Under the pieces are notes generated by a model. The model was not told the origin of the DNA, made no database searches, and was given only the letters and a program-made list of their open reading frames with translations. From positions 1 to 6,661 of the forward strand of contig JAUXGF010000162.1 in assembly GCA_030622395.1 (NCBI GenBank): a DNA stretch of 6,661 nucleotides, written 5' to 3'. Source of the DNA: Calditrichaceae bacterium (GTDB lineage Bacteria > Calditrichota > Calditrichia > Calditrichales > Calditrichaceae). A program made the position numbers and the translations under genes. This document shows, one piece after another, positions 1-6,597 of this stretch; within the stretch, counting starts at the first letter, position 1, and each line of letters starts with the position of its first letter.

Positions 1-8
1 TGCTTATT

Positions 9-37
9 CCCCTCTTGGGAGGGGTTAGGGGTGGGTT
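9..37. repeat. GC-rich palindromic intergenic repeat (REP-like)
   Basis: This short GC-rich island sits in otherwise AT-rich DNA. It forms a hairpin with stem CCCCTC (9-14) and GAGGGG (19-24) around a TTGG loop, followed by TTAGGGGTGGGTT (25-37). From memory, near-identical motifs recur in intergenic DNA of Bacteroidota and Ignavibacteria-type genomes, where they yield spurious P-P-L-T-P-P peptides when translated. Only one copy lies in this window, so its repetitive nature is recalled, not seen. It has no T tract, so it does not look like an intrinsic terminator. Part of it may lie upstream of the window. Confidence 0.5.
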
Positions 38-100
38 CTCGTGCGTTGTTCAATTTTTCACCCAACTAACTGAGGTTCTACCGTTGATTTGGTTTTCACA

Positions 101-129
101 TTGACATAAAATATGCTATTAGTTAAATT
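101..129 (+). promoter_or_regulatory. Putative promoter of the five-gene operon
   Basis: A perfect sigma70-type -35 box, TTGACA (101-106), is followed after 17 bases by TAAATT (124-129), a 4-of-6 match to TATAAT. With the following G the -10 region reads TAAATTG, which is also close to the Bacteroidota-type TAnnTTTG box. Transcription would start near 136, giving a leader of about 25 bases before the first ATG at 161. It is the only good promoter-like pair I noticed before the tightly spaced operon. No operator or riboswitch is evident. Confidence 0.45.
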
Positions 130-160
130 GAAATCCTTTAACTTAAAAAAATAGGAAAGT

Positions 161-1360
161 ATGAAAAAGAAAATATTGGGATTGGTTTTATTAATAATCA
201 GCATAGGATGCTCAGATTTAGATACAATTCAGTCTCCGAGTGAATTAGATATTAATAAATATGGAACTTATGTAGACACTACACTTTATGCTGTAAGCGA
301 TACATTTATTACCGGCGGCCTGGTGAATACTGCAAATGCGTCAAAATTACAAATAGGCGTTTTTGAAAATTTTCAAGCCGGGTTTTTATTGAGATTCAAA
401 TATCTGCCGCCGGATAGTATTGCAGTAGATTCGGTTTGTATTGAATTAACCAGCGATAAAAAATTTGGGTCGGGCGAGGGCGATATTAACGTAGCAATTT
501 ATGAAGTGACTGAATCGTGGGAAGAATCCGCTAATTCGGAAGAAGCCTGGCACGAAGATAATCTTCCGGTAAGCCCTATTGGTAATGCAGTATTTTCATT
601 AGAAGACTCGGCTGAATATAAAATATTTCTTGACGATTTTGTCCCAACATTATTTAGCAAATGGCAGCAAGACGACTCGGTAAACTATGGACTCTATTTC
701 AAAATAGACGAAACCGGCAGTAGGGCAATCAAAGATATATATTCGTTTGAATCAAGCACCCCGCCAAAATTAATTTTCAGAATAGATCAAGACACAACAT
801 TTGTACGAGATACAATAACCACCGGAGAAGACGCCTCCATATTTGATTATCCGGTTGAGGGTGGGGAAAATATTTTTGAAAATGCGGAGGATGAATTATA
901 TATATCAAGCGGCATAACTGCTCATACTTTTATAAAATTTGATTTTTCCGGTATCCCAAAGAAGGCAATTATACAAAGCGCCGACCTGCAAATATCCATT
1001 GATGAAGATAACATATTAGATAACTCTAATCATTCGGCATATTATTATTTACGATCGATAAAAGAGGCGGAGGAAGATTTATCATCATATACAATTGACT
1101 CATCATTTGTATATTATTCAAAGTATGATTATTTTGCTAAAGATATTGGCGATACTATTAGTTTAGACAATGCTAACCAAGTTTCGCTTGGGTCAAATCT
1201 AATACAGGCTATCGTAAATGAAACAGTGATTTCAGAATGGTTCTATTTACAATATATGAACGAATCAATGGATATTTCAGTTAAAAAATTGTATGGTTTA
1301 CCTGATCAACCGCCCAAATTAATAATTAGATATATTAGAGCGGATAAATCGGGATTATAA
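161..1360 (+). CDS. Putative outer-membrane lipoprotein with two DNRLRE-like beta-sandwich domains
   Basis: This 399-residue exported protein is probably anchored to a membrane by lipid; its function is unknown. Residues 1-16 are a short signal peptide (KKK, then a hydrophobic stretch) ending I-S-I-G before Cys17. The -3 residue is Ser rather than Leu, so the lipobox is imperfect. Cys17 is followed by S-D-L-D, resembling the acidic export signal of Bacteroidota surface lipoproteins. Two halves repeat the same plan. The first (about 38-208) has FLLRFKYLPPDSIAVDSVCIEL (starting at 75), then an I-Y-E-V-T-E-S-W-E-E segment, and ends PPKLIFRI (201-208). The second (about 212-391) has FIKFDFSGIPKKAIIQSADL (257-276) and ends PPKLIIRY (384-391). 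This resembles DNRLRE/CBM96-type domains found in secreted, often carbohydrate-associated proteins; no catalytic motif is visible. The ATG at 161 has a modest AGGAAAG upstream (153-159). It is first in the operon, 17 bases before the barrel gene, so an envelope partnership with that protein is plausible but inferred. Confidence 0.7.
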   Translation: MKKKILGLVLLIISIGCSDLDTIQSPSELDINKYGTYVDTTLYAVSDTFITGGLVNTANASKLQIGVFENFQAGFLLRFKYLPPDSIAVDSVCIELTSDKKFGSGEGDINVAIYEVTESWEESANSEEAWHEDNLPVSPIGNAVFSLEDSAEYKIFLDDFVPTLFSKWQQDDSVNYGLYFKIDETGSRAIKDIYSFESSTPPKLIFRIDQDTTFVRDTITTGEDASIFDYPVEGGENIFENAEDELYISSGITAHTFIKFDFSGIPKKAIIQSADLQISIDEDNILDNSNHSAYYYLRSIKEAEEDLSSYTIDSSFVYYSKYDYFAKDIGDTISLDNANQVSLGSNLIQAIVNETVISEWFYLQYMNESMDISVKKLYGLPDQPPKLIIRYIRADKSGL

Positions 1361-1377
1361 AAAAACAGGTAAAATAG

Positions 1378-2592
1378 ATGCGTAAAATAAATTATTTAAT
1401 ATTATTAATATTAATAAGTATATATTTAGCTAATGCAAGCGAAAGCATTTTTGGAATTAGCGATAAGAGTTTAGGATTCTTGCAGCCCTCATATTCATCC
1501 TCGGGCATGGCTCGTTCTTATGAAATTGCCAGCAAAGATTCATTACAAATTAATTTTCGAAACTTTTCATTATGGTCGGATATTGCTAATACAACTTATA
1601 CACTGAAAGCCGGATATAACGCTGCTTTTAGCGAAGACCACTCAAAAGCCACCTATTTTAATGATTTTGCTAATTTTCAGGGCGGATTCATTGCCGCGCC
1701 GTTAATAAAGCATAAGTTAGTCTTCGGTATGGGATTGCAGCCAATATCATTTATGGAACAAAGAATTATTAATACAATCGATACGCCCGGCGATCAAACA
1801 ATAAATGAACATCTATTAATTAAGGGTGGATTAAGCAGGGCAAGTATAAATTTTTCTTATAAATTCCATCCAAATATTGGAATTGGTTTGGGCTATGAAT
1901 ATAATTTTGGTAAAATCACAGACAAAATCCGCATGGAATTTATAGGAACGGCGGAATCGACCGTAAATTATAATTATGATTATTGTTTTTATGGGGGCGG
2001 ATTTGTACTCAGCGCTTTTACAGACGCGTTTAATAATTTCACATTTGGATTAATGATACGCCCGCCTGCTGATGTTAATGTTAGAATAAGACCAAAATCC
2101 AACTCTGAAGAAGTTAATAAAAGCGAACTAATAAATATTACGCTGCCGGCTGAATTTAATTTCGGAGTGGAATACCGTTTAAGTAATCGTATAGTGACCG
2201 GACTTGACCTGATTTATCAGGATTGGAAAAACGGTTATAAAGTAGAAGGTTCAAAAGTCAACGACTATCAAGACGCCTTTTTTAGAATCGGAGCCGGTAT
2301 AGAGCGTAAAACAAGTGAAAAAAGGTTTACCAAATTAAGCGAAAAAATTGACTATCGTTTAGGCGTATTTTATGGTAAATTAAATCAAAAAAGTCAAATG
2401 GAATCTGTTAATGAATATGGATTATCATTGGGATTTTCATTACCTTTGCAGAGATTTAGATCAAGAATAGATTTTGCAGGGATTGTTGGCAAGCGCGGTA
2501 ATCTGTCCCGTAATGCATTTGAAGAAACTTTTGTATCTTTTGGGATTACTTTTTGCGCAAGTGAAATTTGGTTTGTAAATATTGACGATTAA
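1378..2592 (+). CDS. Outer-membrane beta-barrel protein, OmpP1/FadL-like
   Basis: This 404-residue protein is predicted to sit in the outer membrane. Residues 1-20 form a signal peptide ending A-N-A, with cleavage likely before Ser21. The rest is rich in alternating aromatic and hydrophobic strands with glycines, for example IGIGLGYEYNFGKI (167-180) and FNFGVEYRLSNRIVTGLDLIY (from 260). An N-terminal segment, SSGMARSYEIASKDSLQINF (41-60), recalls the G-M-x-R-A start of FadL/OmpP1 mature proteins. The C-terminal part (YGLSLGFSLPLQRFRSRIDF, then FEETFVSFGITF) and the final W-F-V-N-I-D-D tail resemble FCB-group transport barrels. By family it could pass hydrophobic small molecules, but no substrate can be read from the sequence. 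A different barrel family of similar size is possible. The ATG is preceded by a weak AGGT (1367-1370). It lies 17 bases after the lipoprotein gene and 24 before the TPR gene, consistent with co-transcription. Confidence 0.65.
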   Translation: MRKINYLILLILISIYLANASESIFGISDKSLGFLQPSYSSSGMARSYEIASKDSLQINFRNFSLWSDIANTTYTLKAGYNAAFSEDHSKATYFNDFANFQGGFIAAPLIKHKLVFGMGLQPISFMEQRIINTIDTPGDQTINEHLLIKGGLSRASINFSYKFHPNIGIGLGYEYNFGKITDKIRMEFIGTAESTVNYNYDYCFYGGGFVLSAFTDAFNNFTFGLMIRPPADVNVRIRPKSNSEEVNKSELINITLPAEFNFGVEYRLSNRIVTGLDLIYQDWKNGYKVEGSKVNDYQDAFFRIGAGIERKTSEKRFTKLSEKIDYRLGVFYGKLNQKSQMESVNEYGLSLGFSLPLQRFRSRIDFAGIVGKRGNLSRNAFEETFVSFGITFCASEIWFVNIDD

Positions 2593-2605
2593 TCCATTAA
2601 AATAT

Positions 2606-2611
2606 GGAGGT
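2606..2611 (+). promoter_or_regulatory. Strong Shine-Dalgarno site of the TPR gene
   Basis: GGAGGT lies 5 bases before the ATG at 2617. It is the best ribosome-binding site in the window and stands out against the weak or absent sites of the genes before it and of tatC. It suggests the TPR protein is made at a higher level than the two genes upstream on the same transcript (inference). Confidence 0.75.
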
Positions 2612-2616
2612 ATATA

Positions 2617-3882
2617 ATGAAATTACTTAAAGTAAAATTAGTCATTGTATTTTTTATTTTAAGTTTAGGCGGGTATCAATTTGCAATCGCCCAGGAAGAA
2701 GATGAGTTTGATGAAGAAATTGAGACTGTTGAAGAAGAAAGCTGTATCCCCGAAAGCCTGCAAACAGTGTATGATTTACGCGCTTTAAAAGATTCGTCCG
2801 ATATTCGTATGATTTATAATTTTGGTCACGAATATTATAAAAACAAATCTTACGATGAGGCGCTTCCTTATCTATGGACAGTGTTTATCAAAGATGAGGG
2901 TAAACGTGCAAGAAATTCTATAAGAAAAATAGCCGATATTTATTTTAACCAGGGGAAAGTGGATAGTACGCTGCTTGCCTGTTACCGCGGGCTTGAGAGG
3001 TATCCGGAAGTTATTACCCTGCATCACTTTGCCGGAATATTGCAGAACAAGTTAGGAAAATTTAGATGCGCTATTCCTCACTATGAAAAACTTGTCGCTA
3101 AAGACGCTACAAAAGTGGAATATCTAAAAACATTAGCTTTCTTATATTATAAAGATGAAAATGAAAAAGCTATCGAGATACAACAGAAAGTGGTTGATTT
3201 AGATCCAACAAATCCTGAAGCGCAAAATACATTAGCTGAATATTATGAGGCGTTAATGGGCTCCGGCTCAGGGATGGAGGCTTATAGAGAGGCTTATAAA
3301 AAGGATCCCGCGAATTTGGGCTTCGCGCTAAAATACGGCAGGGCGGCTTTGCATGCCGGCGAGTATGAAGAAGCAGTGGAACCGTTAAGCAAAGCAATAG
3401 CAAAAGAGCCGACATTCAAATCGTTATCCCTGCGCGCGGAGGTTTATGAAAATTTAAGCCAATACGGCAAGGCAATAAAAGATTATAAGGCAATTTTAAA
3501 AATTGAACCGGCTAACGTAAGCGTAATGTTAAATATGTCCGTAAATTACCGGATGTTAAACAATTTTGGCAGCGCTAAATATTGGATATTTAAGGCGTTA
3601 AAAGCAAAACCCAGATACGGATTGGCATATATTACAATGGGCGAGCTATACGAAGCTTCTGTTTCATATTGTCAGAGCAAAAGAGGCGGCAAGTCAAGGT
3701 TTGAAGATAAGTTAGTATATGGATTGGCAAACAAAGAATATATTAAGGCTCAAAACGATCCCGCTTTCCGGTCAAAAGCAAAAACAAAACAACAATATTT
3801 ACGCCCGCTTTTGCCTACTAAAGAGGACCTGTTTATGCATAAAAAAGACAAAATTAAAGATAAATGTTATAACTGGATTTAA
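2617..3882 (+). CDS. Secreted TPR-repeat protein
   Basis: This 421-residue protein is exported and probably periplasmic. Residues 1-25 are a signal peptide ending A-I-A before Gln26. A very acidic stretch (about 27-42, mostly Glu and Asp) precedes the folded part. From about residue 64 to 334 there are roughly eight tetratricopeptide repeats of 34 residues, e.g. 166-199 (ending VDLDPTN), 234-267 (YGRAALHAGEYEEAVEPLSK within) and 268-301 (AEVYENLSQYGKAIKDYKAI within). These build a helical scaffold for protein binding, with no enzyme motif. The C-terminal part (about 346-421) is less repetitive, with D-P-A-F-R-S-K-A, L-P-T-K-E-D-L-F and a terminal C-Y-N-W-I; I recall similar ends in FCB-group TPR proteins. 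Cys43, Cys122, Cys151, Cys352 and Cys417 could form disulfides. The start is fixed by a strong GGAGGT and the signal peptide. Position after the barrel gene suggests an envelope scaffold; the partner is unknown. Confidence 0.8.
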   Translation: MKLLKVKLVIVFFILSLGGYQFAIAQEEDEFDEEIETVEEESCIPESLQTVYDLRALKDSSDIRMIYNFGHEYYKNKSYDEALPYLWTVFIKDEGKRARNSIRKIADIYFNQGKVDSTLLACYRGLERYPEVITLHHFAGILQNKLGKFRCAIPHYEKLVAKDATKVEYLKTLAFLYYKDENEKAIEIQQKVVDLDPTNPEAQNTLAEYYEALMGSGSGMEAYREAYKKDPANLGFALKYGRAALHAGEYEEAVEPLSKAIAKEPTFKSLSLRAEVYENLSQYGKAIKDYKAILKIEPANVSVMLNMSVNYRMLNNFGSAKYWIFKALKAKPRYGLAYITMGELYEASVSYCQSKRGGKSRFEDKLVYGLANKEYIKAQNDPAFRSKAKTKQQYLRPLLPTKEDLFMHKKDKIKDKCYNWI

Positions 3883-3884
3883 AT

Positions 3885-3889
3885 AGGAG
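3885..3889 (+). promoter_or_regulatory. Ribosome-binding site fixing the TTG start of rpiB
   Basis: AGGAG begins 3 bases after the TPR stop codon and lies 6 bases before the TTG at 3896. With the N-terminal [10 protein letters not shown] motif of RpiB starting right after that TTG, it settles the start. The close link to the upstream stop also suggests translational coupling. Confidence 0.75.
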
Positions 3890-3895
3890 CGAATT

Positions 3896-4339
3896 TTGAA
3901 AATCGCAATTGGTTCGGATCATGCCGGCTATTTATTAAAAGAAACAATAAAAGAATATCTGAAAGGTAAAAAGGATATTGAGTTTAAGGATTACGGGACT
4001 TTTAAGATGGATTCATGCAATTATCCTGAGTATGGTTATAAGGTTAGTCAGGCAATATCATCCGGTGAATTTGATCTTGGTATTTTAATTTGCGGCACAG
4101 GCATAGGAATGTGCATAACCGCAAATAAAATGAAAGGCGTTAGAGCGGCTTTAGTCCATGATAAAGAAACAGCACAATTAAGCCGGCTGCATAATGACGC
4201 CAATGTGTTGTGTCTCGGCGGGAAGGTCGTTAAAGATGAAGACGCCACAGAAATAGTAGATACATGGCTTAATACTTCCTTTGAAGGAGGCCGGCATCAA
4301 AAAAGGATAAATATGATTTCAAAGTTAACGGGACTATAA
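3896..4339 (+). CDS. rpiB: Ribose-5-phosphate isomerase B
   Basis: This cytoplasmic enzyme interconverts ribose 5-phosphate and ribulose 5-phosphate in the non-oxidative pentose phosphate pathway. At 147 residues it matches the RpiB/LacAB family length (E. coli RpiB is about 149). It opens with G-S-D-H-A-G (6-11; Asp8 and His9). Y-P (43-44) sits in the usual D-Y-P site, here N-Y-P. The active-site loop ICGTGIGM has Cys66, the catalytic base in E. coli-type enzymes. [10 protein letters not shown] (96-105) carries His99 for ring opening, and EGGRHQKR (130-137) provides phosphate-binding arginines. Translation starts at TTG, supported by AGGAG six bases upstream. The gap is 13 bases from the TPR gene and 11 to glyA, so it appears to be in the operon. 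A LacA/LacB galactose-6-phosphate isomerase subunit is the main alternative. The single copy beside glyA, with no lac-type genes visible, favours RpiB. Confidence 0.95.
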   Translation: MKIAIGSDHAGYLLKETIKEYLKGKKDIEFKDYGTFKMDSCNYPEYGYKVSQAISSGEFDLGILICGTGIGMCITANKMKGVRAALVHDKETAQLSRLHNDANVLCLGGKVVKDEDATEIVDTWLNTSFEGGRHQKRINMISKLTGL

Positions 4340-4350
4340 TTGGAGTTTTT

Positions 4351-5646
4351 ATGTTAGAAAATATAAAAAAATTAGACAGAGAAGTTTATGATTCAATTAT
4401 TAAGGAAGTGGACAGGCAGAATAATACATTAGAATTAATCGCATCTGAAAATTTCGTGTCAAAAGCTGTTTTAGAGGCTAACGGCTCGGTATTAACAAAT
4501 AAATATGCAGAAGGGTATCCCGGAAAAAGATATTACGGCGGATGTGAGTTTGTTGATATTGCAGAAGATTTGGCGCGGGACAGGGCAAAGCAGTTGTTCC
4601 AATGTGAATACACAAATGTGCAGCCGCATGCGGGATCTCAGGCAAATATGGCGGTTTATTTTACTTATCTTAAGCACGGCGATACAATATTGGGTATGAA
4701 TTTATCGCATGGCGGTCACCTGACTCATGGCTCTCCTGTAAATTTTTCCGGTAAAATATACAATTTTGTCGCCTACGGAGTTAAAAAAGAAACCGGCTAT
4801 ATTGATATGGATCAGGTGGCAAAATTAGCTAAAGAGCATAATCCGAAAATGATAGTAGTCGGCGCCAGCGCTTATTCCAGACATTATGAATTTGCAAAAT
4901 TTAAAGAAATCGCCGATGAAGTAAACGCAATTTTATTCGCGGACGTCGCCCATCCCGCAGGATTAATTGCCGCAGGTTTGCATCCGAGTCCTATCCCTTA
5001 TTGTGATATTGTCACTTCCACTACTCACAAAACCCTGCGCGGGCCGCGCGGCGGTTTGATTATGATGGGAAAAGACTCCGAAAATAAAATGGGGATAGTT
5101 GCGCCAAAATCCGGGCGCGTTAAAATGATGTCGGAAATTGTGGACAGCAATGTAATGCCGGGCATACAGGGCGGTCCGCTTATGCATGTGATTGCGGCAA
5201 AGGCGGTTGCTTTTGGAGAAGCGTTAAAACCTGAATTTAAGGAATACTCCAAACAAATTATTAGAAACGCAAAAATATTAGCGTCTTCTTTGGTAGAAAA
5301 AGGATACGATATTGTTTCCGGAGGCACGGACAATCATGTATTTTTAATTGATTTGACTAATAAAAACATTACAGGCAAAGCCGCCGAAAACGCTTTACAC
5401 AGCGCCGGCATCACAGTTAACAAGAATATGGTCCCATTTGATACAAGAAGTCCTTTTGTAACCAGCGGTATCCGGCTCGGCACAGCGGCATTAACAACAA
5501 AGGGAATGAAGGAAGAGGAAATGAAATTAATCGCCGGTTTTATCAATGATATTTTGCAAAACGTTGACGACGAAAATACCGGCAGACGTATTAATGAAGA
5601 GATAAAAGAACTTAATAAGAATTTTCAGTTATACTCTATTAGTTAG
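4351..5646 (+). CDS. glyA: Serine hydroxymethyltransferase
   Basis: This cytoplasmic PLP enzyme converts serine and tetrahydrofolate to glycine and 5,10-methylenetetrahydrofolate, the main one-carbon source. At 431 residues it is 14 longer than the E. coli enzyme. Motifs in order: LELIASENF (27-35); [15 protein letters not shown] (50-64) with Tyr52, Glu54, Tyr61 and Tyr62; HAGSQAN (93-99); [10 protein letters not shown] (118-127); [10 protein letters not shown] (196-205) with Asp198 and His201; [14 protein letters not shown] (222-235) with the PLP Schiff-base Lys227; [19 protein letters not shown] (270-288); [10 protein letters not shown] (371-380) with the substrate-binding Arg375. The extra length lies between GPRGG and PGIQGG (34 residues against 20 in E. 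coli), an insertion I recall from Bacteroidota/Chlorobi. TGGAG (4341-4345) lies 5 bases before the ATG. It is last in the operon, ends in TAG, and is followed 18 bases later by a terminator. Confidence 0.98.
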   Translation: MLENIKKLDREVYDSIIKEVDRQNNTLELIASENFVSKAVLEANGSVLTNKYAEGYPGKRYYGGCEFVDIAEDLARDRAKQLFQCEYTNVQPHAGSQANMAVYFTYLKHGDTILGMNLSHGGHLTHGSPVNFSGKIYNFVAYGVKKETGYIDMDQVAKLAKEHNPKMIVVGASAYSRHYEFAKFKEIADEVNAILFADVAHPAGLIAAGLHPSPIPYCDIVTSTTHKTLRGPRGGLIMMGKDSENKMGIVAPKSGRVKMMSEIVDSNVMPGIQGGPLMHVIAAKAVAFGEALKPEFKEYSKQIIRNAKILASSLVEKGYDIVSGGTDNHVFLIDLTNKNITGKAAENALHSAGITVNKNMVPFDTRSPFVTSGIRLGTAALTTKGMKEEEMKLIAGFINDILQNVDDENTGRRINEEIKELNKNFQLYSIS

Positions 5647-5664
5647 AGTTTAATAAACATCATT

Positions 5665-5688
5665 GCCCCTTTAATAGGGGCTTTTTTT
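5665..5688 (+). terminator. Rho-independent terminator after glyA
   Basis: A perfect 6-bp GC-rich stem, GCCCCT (5665-5670) with AGGGGC (5676-5681), closes a TTAAT loop and is followed directly by seven T residues (5682-5688). It starts 18 bases after the glyA stop and should end the operon transcript. Its T tract ends only 7 bases before the tatC ATG at 5696, which is unusually tight. Confidence 0.9.
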
Positions 5689-5695
5689 ATTAAAG

Positions 5696-6439
5696 ATGAA
5701 AAAAGAAAAAACGCAAATAAATGAGATGCCCTTTCTTGAACATCTCGAAGAATTAAGATGGCGGTTCCTGAAAATTATATCAGTAGTATTTGTACTCACT
5801 ATTGTCACTTTTTTCTTTTCAGATTATATTTTAAACTTCTTCCTATATTCAACAAAACATTTAAAATATGACATTAATCTTCAGGTATTAAAAGTTCAAA
5901 CCATATTTATAATAAAATTAGAGATCGCTTTAATTATTGGCATAGTTACAAGTTTGCCGATTATCTTTTATCAAATTTGGGCATTTATCGCGCCCGGCTT
6001 ATTAAAAAAAGAAAAGAAATATGTAGTACCTGTTATCTTGTTTGCGACGCTAAGCTTTTTAGCTGGAAGTTCCTTTGCCTATTTTATAATAGTTCCTTAT
6101 GCGTTGGAGTTCTTTTTAAGTTTAGCTCCCCCCAGCGTAACAAACAATATTGCCATTGATTTTTATTTTGGCTTTATCATTCGTATTATATTAGTCTTTG
6201 GGGTGGTTTTTGAATTACCGGTTTTAAGTTTATTTTTAACAAAGATTGGGTTGTTAACGCCCCAGTTTTTAAGAAAATACCGGTGTTATGCCATTATAAT
6301 TGTCTTTATAGCCGCTGCGCTGTTAACCCCCCCCGACCCTACCACTCAGATCATGTTAGGGATACCTCTTGTATTTTTATATGAAGTAACAATTTGGATC
6401 AGTTACTTTTTTTCTAAAAAGAAAGATAACTCCGTTTAA
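5696..6439 (+). CDS. tatC: Sec-independent (twin-arginine) protein translocase subunit TatC
   Basis: TatC is the six-helix inner-membrane protein that recognises twin-arginine signal peptides and, with TatA/TatB-type partners, moves folded proteins across the membrane. At 247 residues it is near the usual length. Family marks: EMPFLEHLEELRWR (10-23) on the cytoplasmic N-terminus; FYQIWAFIAPGLLKKEKK (91-108) with Glu106 in the conserved loop; FELP (172-175); LTPPDPTTQ (210-218); P224 and Y229-E230 in the last helix. Hydrophobic helices lie near 24-45, 70-97, 110-134, 156-181, 195-211 and 217-240. No tatA/tatB is in the window. The start is uncertain: the ATG at 5696 has no Shine-Dalgarno and sits 7 bases after a terminator, while the in-frame ATG at 5726 (Met11) would give a 237-residue protein that still begins with the conserved MPFLEHLEELR. 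Upstream in-frame reading is blocked by TAG at 5675. Codons 211-213 form an eight-C run (6327-6334). Confidence 0.96.
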   Translation: MKKEKTQINEMPFLEHLEELRWRFLKIISVVFVLTIVTFFFSDYILNFFLYSTKHLKYDINLQVLKVQTIFIIKLEIALIIGIVTSLPIIFYQIWAFIAPGLLKKEKKYVVPVILFATLSFLAGSSFAYFIIVPYALEFFLSLAPPSVTNNIAIDFYFGFIIRIILVFGVVFELPVLSLFLTKIGLLTPQFLRKYRCYAIIIVFIAAALLTPPDPTTQIMLGIPLVFLYEVTIWISYFFSKKKDNSV

Positions 6440-6461
6440 AGAGTATTTTATTTTATTGATT

Positions 6462-6479
6462 AAATATCTTAATATTTTT
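6462..6479 (+). terminator. Weak AT-only hairpin after tatC, possible terminator
   Basis: AAATAT (6462-6467) and ATATTT (6472-6477) can pair across a CTTA loop, with two more T residues following. The stem contains no G or C, so it is much weaker than the terminator after glyA and could be chance in AT-rich DNA. Nothing stronger follows tatC in the window. Confidence 0.2.
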
Positions 6480-6504
6480 AGATTAAATTACCTTGGGAAA
6501 ATCA

Positions 6505-6550
6505 CAAATTTCAGGGATATTGTCGGCTCAGTTGCAAATTTAGGGGGGAT
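6505..6550. repeat. Imperfect direct repeat CAAATTT(c)AGGG...GAT
   Basis: CAAATTTCAGGGAT (6505-6518) recurs 30 bases later as CAAATTTAGGGGGGAT (6535-6550), differing by a lost C and a longer G run of six. The copies flank TATTGTCGGCTCAGTTG, the most GC-balanced part of this intergenic stretch. They could be subterminal repeats of the mobile-element remnant that follows, or binding sites for a regulator. Nothing further supports either reading. Confidence 0.4.
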
Positions 6551-6555
6551 TATTT

Positions 6556-6588
6556 AATTTAATTATATGGGACATTTATAATTAAATT
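6556..6588. repeat. Perfect 12-bp inverted repeat upstream of the transposase remnant
   Basis: AATTTAATTATA (6556-6567) and its exact reverse complement TATAATTAAATT (6577-6588) flank a 9-base loop, TGGGACATT. The right arm ends 9 bases before the ATG at 6598. In RNA this would form a stem-loop in the leader of the transposase-like reading frame. IS200/IS605-family elements are known to carry subterminal hairpins at their ends and, in IS200, a leader structure that masks the start site. The arms are pure A/T, so a chance or unrelated origin is possible. Confidence 0.6.
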
Positions 6589-6597
6589 TATAAAAAA

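Noticed and set aside
9..37. GC hairpin at the left edge as an intrinsic terminator of an upstream gene
   Set aside because: The stem is followed by TTAGGGGTGGGTT rather than a T tract, so it lacks the needed termination signal.
1..160. Riboswitch or folate/glycine-responsive leader before the operon
   Set aside because: The predicted leader from the promoter to the first ATG is only about 25 bases, too short for a riboswitch, and no known aptamer core was recognised.
3170..3415. Minus-strand open frame of 81 codons
   Set aside because: It lies wholly inside the TPR gene, which has clear repeats, a signal peptide and a strong ribosome-binding site. The minus-strand product has no recognisable domain.
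4505..4699. Plus-strand open frame in another frame of glyA
   Set aside because: It overlaps conserved GlyA motifs in the correct frame. The composition of its product looks like a frame shadow.
5025..5333. Minus-strand open frame of 102 codons, with others nearby at 4963-5187 and 5334-5546
   Set aside because: All are antisense to well-conserved glyA sequence including the PLP lysine region. None has a credible start context or domain.
5977..6159. Plus-strand 60-codon frame inside tatC
   Set aside because: It overlaps TatC helices 2-4 in another frame; the product is not recognisable and there is no ribosome-binding site.
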